Part shown: in pieces, positions 7,696 to 12,068 of the stretch
Layout: each line of letters opens with the position of its first letter
Numbering within the stretch: the first letter of the stretch is position 1
Assembly: GCA_016191305.1 (NCBI GenBank)
Contig: JACPOX010000070.1
Span: 964 to 13,031 of the forward strand
Reading direction: 5' to 3'
Length of the DNA: 12,068 nucleotides
Origin: Legionella longbeachae
GTDB taxonomy: Bacteria > Pseudomonadota > Gammaproteobacteria > Legionellales > Legionellaceae
The notes under the pieces: generated by a model
Seen by the model: only the letters and a program-made list of their open reading frames with translations
Databases searched by the model: none
What the model was told of the DNA's origin: nothing
Position numbers and translations under genes: made by a program

Positions 7696-7722
7696 ATTAT
7701 AAATTCTTAAGAATTTATTAAG
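7696..7722 (-). promoter_or_regulatory. PmrA-box-like operator and -10 element for the deaminase-like gene
   Basis: Read on the minus strand, cTTAATaaa-tt-cTTAAGaat (7722-7703) gives two cTTAA half-sites exactly 11 bp apart. This is the layout of the Legionella PmrA box (cTTAATatT-N2-cTTAATatT, recalled from published work on PmrA-controlled Dot/Icm effectors). A perfect TATAAT follows at 7701-7696, about 50 bp before the ATG at 7646. There is no good -35 hexamer, which fits activator-dependent transcription. The same DNA also forms a perfect 20-bp palindrome, ATAAATTCTTAAGAATTTAT (7699-7718), so a dimeric repressor site is an alternative reading. Confidence 0.55.
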
Positions 7723-7764
7723 GAATGCTCAAATATATTAAAAATACTTTGCACAGGACAAAAA

Positions 7765-8030
7765 TCAGGAGATGAGCTCCTCTTGAGGACAAGCATTAAA
7801 AAATATGTCTAATGTTTTTCTAACTAGAGTGTCTAAATCCGTTAAACACATCAACCAAATAGGGTTTTGGTTTTGAGCATGTAAATACTCGGCATATTTA
7901 TCGACTCAACGTATTTTTCTTAATTGCAATGCTAGCTGCATTTCTTGTTGGGTGATTGGCTGGTTCGCCGAAAAAAGAGGGTAAAAGACAGAATAAAAAC
8001 TATTGTTATTCAAACAGTTATATAAAATTT
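7765..8030 (-). pseudogene. Remnant of an unidentified gene with one in-frame stop
   Basis: One minus-strand frame looks coding on both sides of a TGA at 7908-7906. Before it comes S-A-N-Q-P-I-T-Q-Q-E-M-Q-L-A-L-Q-L-R-K-I, and after it V-D-K-Y-A-E-Y-L-H-A-Q-N-Q-N-P-I-W-L, then L-D-T-L-V-R-K-T-L-D-I-F-F and a final TGA at 7767-7765. The frame agrees across the stop (141 bases, 47 codons). The 5' side runs into the intergenic repeat near 8040, so the N terminus appears lost. I do not recognise the protein. The upstream boundary is approximate. With the promoter at 7696-7722 and the repeat at 8030-8135, it accounts for the 498-bp gap before tldD; 7723-7764 holds nothing I can identify. Confidence 0.4.
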
Positions 8031-8135
8031 TCCTTGTGAGGTATAAAAATAAGTGTCGATACCTCAGAGCCCAACCTACAAATCCTTGACGAATCTCAGT
8101 GCCACTGGGTCGTCCTAACAGCTCCACTCCACTCG
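8030..8135 (-). repeat. Intergenic repeat, copy 2, with longer conserved-looking flank
   Basis: On the minus strand the part 8080-8043 reads TGTAGGTTGGGCT, a short bridge, then ATCGACACTTATTTTT, and matches the element at 5988-6038 in inverted orientation. The adjoining GC-richer stretch 8081-8135 (containing GGAGTGGAGCTG and GACGACCCAGTGGCACTGAG) seems part of the same unit by its composition, and I recall similar runs from Legionella intergenic regions. The outer limits are estimates. It lies directly after the tldD stop. Confidence 0.45.
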
Positions 8136-8144
8136 ATAATATAG

Positions 8145-9587
8145 TTAGCTGGTTCCCCCAACTGTCAATGCATCTATTTTTAAAGTAGGCTGACCTACTC
8201 CAACAGGGACAGATTGACCGTCTTTCCCACAAACCCCAATTCCTCGATCTAGAGCCAAATCATTACCCACCATACTGATTTTCTTCATCACATCAGGGCC
8301 ATTACCAATTAAAGTAGCCCCTTTAACTGGTGCAGTGATTTTCCCATTTTCAATAAGATATGCCTCACTGGCAGAAAATACAAATTGTCCGGAGGTGATA
8401 TCTACTTGACCACCACCAAAATTAACAGCGTATAAACCACGTTGAACGGAACGAATTATTTCCTCGGGATCGTGTTGTCCAGCTAACATATATGTATTTG
8501 TCATTCTGGGCATAGGCACATGTGCATAAGACTCACGTCTGCAATTACCGGTTGACTGCATGCCCATTAATTTGGCATTGAGCTTGTCTTGCATGTAATT
8601 CACTAAAATGCCATTATCAATTAAAGTAGTGCACTGGGAAGCAGTCCCCTCATCATCAATAGTAAGAGAACCTCGCCTGTCTTTTAAAGTACCATCATCA
8701 ACAACAGTAACCCCCAATGCCGCGACTTGTTGACCAATACGACCAGAAAATGTAGATAATCCCTTACGATTAAAATCACCTTCTAAACCATGGCCTACAG
8801 CTTCATGCAATAATACACCCGGCCATCCTGGACCAAGTACCACAGGCATAGTTCCTGCTGGCGCAGGTTTAGCTTCTAAATTAATTAAGGCTTCACGTAC
8901 GGCCTCACGTGCGTAACTTAAAGCATTATCCTTTTCGGTAAAATATGAATAAGCTACTCGCCCACCGCCACCAGAACGTGCGGATTCTCGTTTTCCATTT
9001 TTATCTTCTACAATGACGCTCACATTGATGCTAACTAATGGTCTTACATCAGCGATCATCTGCCCATGCATACCTGCAACCATTACGACTTCATAACAAC
9101 CGCTTAATGAAGCATTAACCTGAATGACTCGTGGATCGATGCGCCGTGCCTCTTTGTCAATCGCTTCTAATAATGCAATTTTTTCCTGTTTGCTCATACC
9201 CTCAATTGGATTTAAACCCTGATAACGACTTACAGGAGCACTTTTAACATGAATAGACTGGACTGCTTTTGAGCCAGCAAGTGCAATAGAGCGTGCGGCA
9301 TCTGCGGCTCGAAGCATAGAAGGCAGTAAAATGTCATCACAATAAGCAAAACCAGTTTTGTCCCCGCTGACTGCACGAATACCAACACCTCTATCCAAAG
9401 AAAAACTCCCGCTTTTCACTACAGAATCTTCCAGGTACCAAGATTCGTAACTACAGCTTTGAAAATAAAGATCTGCATCGTCAATATGATGACTCAACAT
9501 GCTTTTAAATAATTTATCTATACCTTTTTCATCGAGTGCAGCAGGAGCCAGTAAAATTTTTTTTGCTACATTAAGTGCTTCTGTCAT
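8145..9587 (-). CDS. tldD: Metalloprotease TldD
   Basis: A 480-aa protein of the TldD/PmbA family (E. coli TldD is about 481 aa). With its partner TldE (PmbA), TldD forms a zinc metalloprotease chamber that degrades unfolded peptides and takes part in maturation of microcin B17 and in CcdA turnover in E. coli. The active-site motif H261-E-A-V-G-H266 is present in the usual [16 protein letters not shown] context, and C453 near the C terminus (G-I-G-V-C-G-K) is the likely third zinc ligand. The ATG at 9587 has AAAGGT about seven bases upstream. It starts 23 bp after the stop of the nitrilase-family gene on the same strand, so the two are probably co-transcribed. No pmbA is in the window. The protein is cytoplasmic, without a signal peptide. 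Confidence 0.97.
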   Translation of the reverse strand: MTEALNVAKKILLAPAALDEKGIDKLFKSMLSHHIDDADLYFQSCSYESWYLEDSVVKSGSFSLDRGVGIRAVSGDKTGFAYCDDILLPSMLRAADAARSIALAGSKAVQSIHVKSAPVSRYQGLNPIEGMSKQEKIALLEAIDKEARRIDPRVIQVNASLSGCYEVVMVAGMHGQMIADVRPLVSINVSVIVEDKNGKRESARSGGGGRVAYSYFTEKDNALSYAREAVREALINLEAKPAPAGTMPVVLGPGWPGVLLHEAVGHGLEGDFNRKGLSTFSGRIGQQVAALGVTVVDDGTLKDRRGSLTIDDEGTASQCTTLIDNGILVNYMQDKLNAKLMGMQSTGNCRRESYAHVPMPRMTNTYMLAGQHDPEEIIRSVQRGLYAVNFGGGQVDITSGQFVFSASEAYLIENGKITAPVKGATLIGNGPDVMKKISMVGNDLALDRGIGVCGKDGQSVPVGVGQPTLKIDALTVGGTS

Positions 9588-9610
9588 TTAATTACCTTTA
9601 AAAAATGTAT

Positions 9611-10429
9611 TCATTCTACTTTTAAGTTTAATACATGATGTTGCAAACAGGGAAAATTTCTGCGCAATTCCTCTTGTTCTTGTAAATCAATATTCACTGT
9701 TACAACTCCTTTACCTGCTTCCATTTGCGAAAGAATTTTACCCCAGGGGTTAACTATCATACTATGGCCATAAGTAGACCGTCCATTGTCATGCAGCCCC
9801 CCCTGATTTGCAGCCAAAACATAACACAAATTTTCTATTGCTCTTGATCGTAATAAAACCTCCCAATGAGCAATCCCTGTTTGGCTGGTAAATGCAGAAG
9901 GCACTGTAAACAATTGCGCACCTTGTAACATTAAGAGTTGATAAAGTTCAGGGAAGCGTAAATCATAACAAACGGTTAAGCCTATTTTTCCAACAGGTGT
10001 ATCTACCAGTGCAAGTTCATGCCCAGGTTCAATAAACATTGATTCCTGATAGGCTTCATTTGGAGAAACATTGACATCAAATAAATGAATTTTGTCATAA
10101 CGCGCTACAGACTTGCCTTCTGCATCATACACTAAACAACTGGCGCGAACTTTGCTACCCATTCCTTTAAGAGGAATGGTTCCAGCAATCACCCACATAC
10201 TAAATTTCTTGGCTAAGTGACTGATTTTTTGTTGTATTGGTCCTTCACCATAAACCTCTCCAATCTGAAGTTTATCCTTTTCATTAAGACCCATAAAAGC
10301 AAAATTTTCAGGCAATACTACAAGTTCAGCATCCTCAGCACGTGCTTGCTGCATTAATTTTTCTAAGTGCTGTAAGTTATCAGCTACATTTGCTGACGAA
10401 ACCATTTGTATTAATGCTACACGTCCCAT
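9611..10429 (-). CDS. Carbon-nitrogen hydrolase (nitrilase superfamily, Nit1-like amidase)
   Basis: A 272-aa protein with the full nitrilase catalytic triad: E41 (L-P-E-N-F), K113 (Y-D-K-I-H-L-F-D) and C154 (L-T-V-C-Y-D-L-R-F-P-E-L-Y). The K-I-H-L-F-D and C-Y-D-L-R-F-P signatures place it in the Nit1/NIT2-like branch, whose characterised members hydrolyse deaminated glutathione, a metabolite-repair reaction; that specific substrate is inferred here. It is cytoplasmic. The ATG at 10429 has AGGA seven bases upstream. A nitrilase-family gene just before tldD is a conserved arrangement I recall from pseudomonads and other gammaproteobacteria, which supports an operon of the two. Transcription diverges from the yccA-like gene across about 177 bp. 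Confidence 0.9.
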   Translation of the reverse strand: MGRVALIQMVSSANVADNLQHLEKLMQQARAEDAELVVLPENFAFMGLNEKDKLQIGEVYGEGPIQQKISHLAKKFSMWVIAGTIPLKGMGSKVRASCLVYDAEGKSVARYDKIHLFDVNVSPNEAYQESMFIEPGHELALVDTPVGKIGLTVCYDLRFPELYQLLMLQGAQLFTVPSAFTSQTGIAHWEVLLRSRAIENLCYVLAANQGGLHDNGRSTYGHSMIVNPWGKILSQMEAGKGVVTVNIDLQEQEELRRNFPCLQHHVLNLKVE

Positions 10430-10539
10430 ACTGAAGTCCTAATTTATGGCCACAAAACTGTTATTTTCTGATTCCAGAATTGATGTATGATACTATACAG
10501 TGGGATAGAACCACAAAACAAAAAATAAACCATATTTAC

Positions 10540-10568
10540 TTGAAATATAGGAAAAGTACCCATAAATA
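10540..10568 (+). promoter_or_regulatory. Possible promoter for the yccA-like gene
   Basis: TTGAAA at 10540-10545 (five of six to consensus) is followed after 17 bp by a poor -10, TAAATA (10563-10568). If used, the RNA would begin around 10575, downstream of the ATG at 10568, which favours the start at 10607. The call is weak. Confidence 0.3.
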
Positions 10569-10606
10569 TGCTAGACTTAACTATAAATATAGAGGAGATC
10601 AAAGCA

Positions 10607-11281
10607 ATGAATCGAAATAATGTTACACTACTTACGCAGCGTAATGAATCTGTGCTCTCAAGTAATAAAGTATTGCGTAATACTTATCTTTTACTAAGCC
10701 TAACATTTTTATTTAGTGCGTTTACTGCATACTTTTCTCTTGCCAGTGGCGCTCGACCTATGAATCCTTTTCTGATGATAGTCGGTGTGTATGGTCTAAT
10801 GTTTTTAACTCAAGCATTAAGGAACAGTGTCTGGGGTTTGGTTAGCGTTTTTGCTTTTACTGGTTTTCTTGGCTATACGTTAGGACCCATACTAAATTTC
10901 TATATCCACAATTTTACTAATGGTCCACAACTCATTGCGACTGCTCTAGGCGGCACTGGTATGATTTTCTTTGCTTTATCAGCTTATGCTTTGACAACTA
11001 GAAAAGATTTTAGCTTCCTTGGTGGTTTTCTTTTTGTTGGTGTCATGGTAGCTGTATTAGCGATGATAGCTGGAATTTTCCTTCAAATACCCGCATTACA
11101 ACTAGCTATTTCTGCAGCCTTTATTCTAATTTCTTCTGGATTGATTCTACTACAAACCAGCGCAATTATTCATGAAGGTGAAACAAATTACATTTCAGCT
11201 ACAGTAGGTCTTTTTGTATCGATTTACAATTTGTTTGTTAGCCTGCTTAATATATTAAGTGCATTTTCAGGTCGCGACTAA
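10607..11281 (+). CDS. yccA: Bax inhibitor-1/YccA family membrane protein
   Basis: A 224-aa integral membrane protein with seven hydrophobic segments at about residues 27-46, 53-71, 75-96, 109-130, 136-160, 164-188 and 196-220, the topology of the BI-1 (TMBIM) family. The tail A-T-V-G-L-F-V-S-I-Y-N-L-F-V-S-L-L-N and the Q-T-S segment in the sixth helix fit the YccA subgroup. E. coli YccA (219 aa) binds the FtsH protease and modulates turnover of membrane proteins; other BI-1 members leak calcium or protons. The chosen start is ATG 10607, which has a strong AGAGGAG nine bases upstream and gives the family length. An ATG at 10568 would add 13 unlikely residues and has no ribosome-binding site. 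The gene is monocistronic, with a strong terminator just after it. Confidence 0.93.
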   Translation: MNRNNVTLLTQRNESVLSSNKVLRNTYLLLSLTFLFSAFTAYFSLASGARPMNPFLMIVGVYGLMFLTQALRNSVWGLVSVFAFTGFLGYTLGPILNFYIHNFTNGPQLIATALGGTGMIFFALSAYALTTRKDFSFLGGFLFVGVMVAVLAMIAGIFLQIPALQLAISAAFILISSGLILLQTSAIIHEGETNYISATVGLFVSIYNLFVSLLNILSAFSGRD

Positions 11282-11301
11282 TTATCAGTCTCCTCTACCT
11301 G

Positions 11302-11332
11302 AATCCCGGTGATTTTAGCCGGGATTTTTTTT
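11302..11332 (+). terminator. Rho-independent terminator of the yccA-like gene
   Basis: A perfect 8-bp stem AATCCCGG (11302-11309) / CCGGGATT (11319-11326) with a 9-nt loop runs directly into eight T residues, 21 bp after the stop codon. Confidence 0.93.
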
Positions 11333-11431
11333 GTCTATATATTGCCCCAAGTATGAAGGTATATAAGTCTAGGTTGTATATAGAACACTCAAATGCTCAA
11401 CATGTTTACAATGCGCCAGTAAATTGCAATA

Positions 11432-11461
11432 ATGCCTATTTTTATTAAGAGAGATAGGCAT
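11432..11461 (+). promoter_or_regulatory. Hairpin holding the start codon of the 92-aa gene
   Basis: ATGCCTAT (11432-11439) pairs perfectly with ATAGGCAT (11454-11461) across a 14-nt loop. The right arm includes the first two bases of the ATG at 11460, and the purine-rich AAGAGAG that probably serves as ribosome-binding site lies in the loop. This could limit translation, or it could be chance. A perfect-length -10-like TACAAT at 11407-11412 lies upstream without a clear -35. Confidence 0.35.
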
Positions 11462-11738
11462 GTTTGATTTTTTCAAATTTAGAAATAACCATCGCGGAAT
11501 GATAAAAACTGGAACTCAAGGTGCTCTTATTTCAGCTACTTTTTATATAAGTCAAATTATAGACCTTCAAGAAAGTCCCGTTAAAGCCATAGGATCGCTC
11601 GCAGGTTTATTAGCTCTTCAGTTATATGTTAGCTCTTGGCCATCTACTTCTGATGTAATTTATAAAGAAGCTCAACCAGGAACAGAAGGGAAAGAGAATG
11701 GTTTTTACTTAATTGAGGATAATTCTCCAAAATTTTAA
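11460..11738 (+). CDS. Hypothetical protein, 92 aa, possibly membrane-associated
   Basis: I do not recognise this protein. The start is the ATG at 11460, after AAGAGAGATAGGC. The N terminus is short and basic (F-K-F-R-N-N-H-R). Two moderately hydrophobic stretches follow at about residues 18-35 (T-Q-G-A-L-I-S-A-T-F-Y-I-S) and 42-60 (A-I-G-S-L-A-G-L-L-A-L-Q-L-Y-V), and they may form a membrane hairpin. The last 30 residues are polar and acidic. Codon use is like its neighbours and the frame is intact, which supports a real gene. It lies alone between the terminator at 11302-11332 and the promoter at 11822-11851, so it is probably transcribed by itself. Confidence 0.6.
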   Translation: MFDFFKFRNNHRGMIKTGTQGALISATFYISQIIDLQESPVKAIGSLAGLLALQLYVSSWPSTSDVIYKEAQPGTEGKENGFYLIEDNSPKF

Positions 11739-11821
11739 ATAATTAACGTGGTTCTGGATAAGAAACACCTTAGATCTTGCTATGCGATCCGATGATTTTT
11801 CCCTGACAATTGATTAAATTT

Positions 11822-11851
11822 CTGACAACAAGGTGTTGATTTTTGTATAAT
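11822..11851 (+). promoter_or_regulatory. Sigma-70 promoter for the P-loop NTPase gene
   Basis: CTGACA (11822-11827, five of six to consensus) and a perfect TATAAT (11846-11851) are separated by 18 bp. The predicted transcript starts near 11858, about 26 nt before the ATG at 11884. A second CTGACAA lies 19 bp upstream at 11803-11809, forming a direct repeat with the -35 region that could be an operator. Confidence 0.6.
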
Positions 11852-11883
11852 TCGCACCAATAAAAATCTTGCTGGGTAAATAA

Positions 11884-12068
11884 ATGCGTAAAAAGAATGA
11901 AAGAAATCATGAGAGGGATAACATTAAAGAATTCACTTTCCACTCTATAGATTTGGAAGGCAACAAGAAATTAAAGAAGATTCCTGGAGGTTTAAAGCAT
12001 GTGCTCGTTTTCGGAGCAGCAAGACAAGGAAAGAGTTCGATAATCCAACAACTTCTTGGAAAGGATGC
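11884..12068 (+). CDS. P-loop NTPase, N-terminal fragment (runs off window)
   Basis: The first 61 residues of a protein that continues past the window end. The ATG at 11884 directly follows an in-frame TAA, and there is no later in-frame ATG in the visible part. Only a weak GGGT precedes it. A highly charged N terminus (R-K-K-N-E-R-N-H-E-R-D) leads to a beta strand H-V-L-V-F and then a Walker A motif G-A-A-R-Q-G-K-S-S (GxxxxGKS), as in GTPases of the dynamin/GBP/AIG1 type and other P-loop proteins. The family cannot be decided without the rest. A promoter just upstream suggests it starts a transcription unit. Confidence 0.7.
   Translation, partial: MRKKNERNHERDNIKEFTFHSIDLEGNKKLKKIPGGLKHVLVFGAARQGKSSIIQQLLGKD

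Noticed and set aside
6243..8144. A toxin-antitoxin or polymorphic-toxin module around the deaminase-like gene
   Set aside because: No small immunity-type gene, secretion-linked repeat domain or signal peptide is seen. The adjacent remnant is broken and cannot be shown to be an antitoxin.
7906..8232. A 108-codon minus-strand open frame overlapping the end of tldD
   Set aside because: Its first part is tldD sequence in another frame and its middle is the intergenic repeat. Only the last stretch looks coding, and that part is reported as the gene remnant.
10480..10509. TTGATG with a distant GATAGA as a promoter for the yccA-like gene
   Set aside because: The -10 match is poor and several overlapping alternatives are equally weak, so none stands out.

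Overview
The window looks like a chromosomal segment from a Legionella species or a close relative. This is inference, from the low-to-moderate GC content, a ribonuclease-inhibitor-style leucine-rich-repeat protein of the kind seen among Legionella effectors, a tandem cTTAA promoter element matching the Legionella PmrA box, and dyad intergenic repeats of a familiar Legionella type. The exact species cannot be named from the sequence alone.

Layout from left to right. The 3' part of rmuC (+) enters from outside the window. It is followed by about 430 bp without a gene that carries two unrelated inverted-repeat elements. A leucine-rich-repeat gene (-) and mfd (+) are then divergently transcribed from a 229-bp region, with a near-consensus promoter for the repeat protein and a plainer one for mfd. 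After mfd comes an accessory island on the minus strand. It holds an AT-rich gene for a 467-aa protein with a cytidine-deaminase-type zinc motif (HAE, then CxxC, then RGTHG), a PmrA-box-like promoter, the remnant of a broken gene, and two copies in opposite orientation of one short intergenic repeat that bracket the island.

Housekeeping genes then resume. A nitrilase-family amidase gene and tldD form a minus-strand pair 23 bp apart, an order familiar from other gammaproteobacteria. A yccA-like Bax-inhibitor-1 membrane protein gene (+) diverges from them and ends in a textbook rho-independent terminator. Two further plus-strand genes follow: a 92-aa unknown protein whose start codon lies in a hairpin stem, and the beginning of a P-loop NTPase that runs off the window with a good sigma-70 promoter.

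Functionally, the core genes cover DNA metabolism and repair (RmuC, Mfd), metabolite repair (nitrilase), peptide processing or proteolysis (TldD) and membrane-protein quality control (YccA). The two accessory genes, for the repeat protein and the deaminase-like protein, are the candidates for host-directed effectors. The deaminase-like gene with its regulatory box and flanking repeats is the most interesting part of the window.
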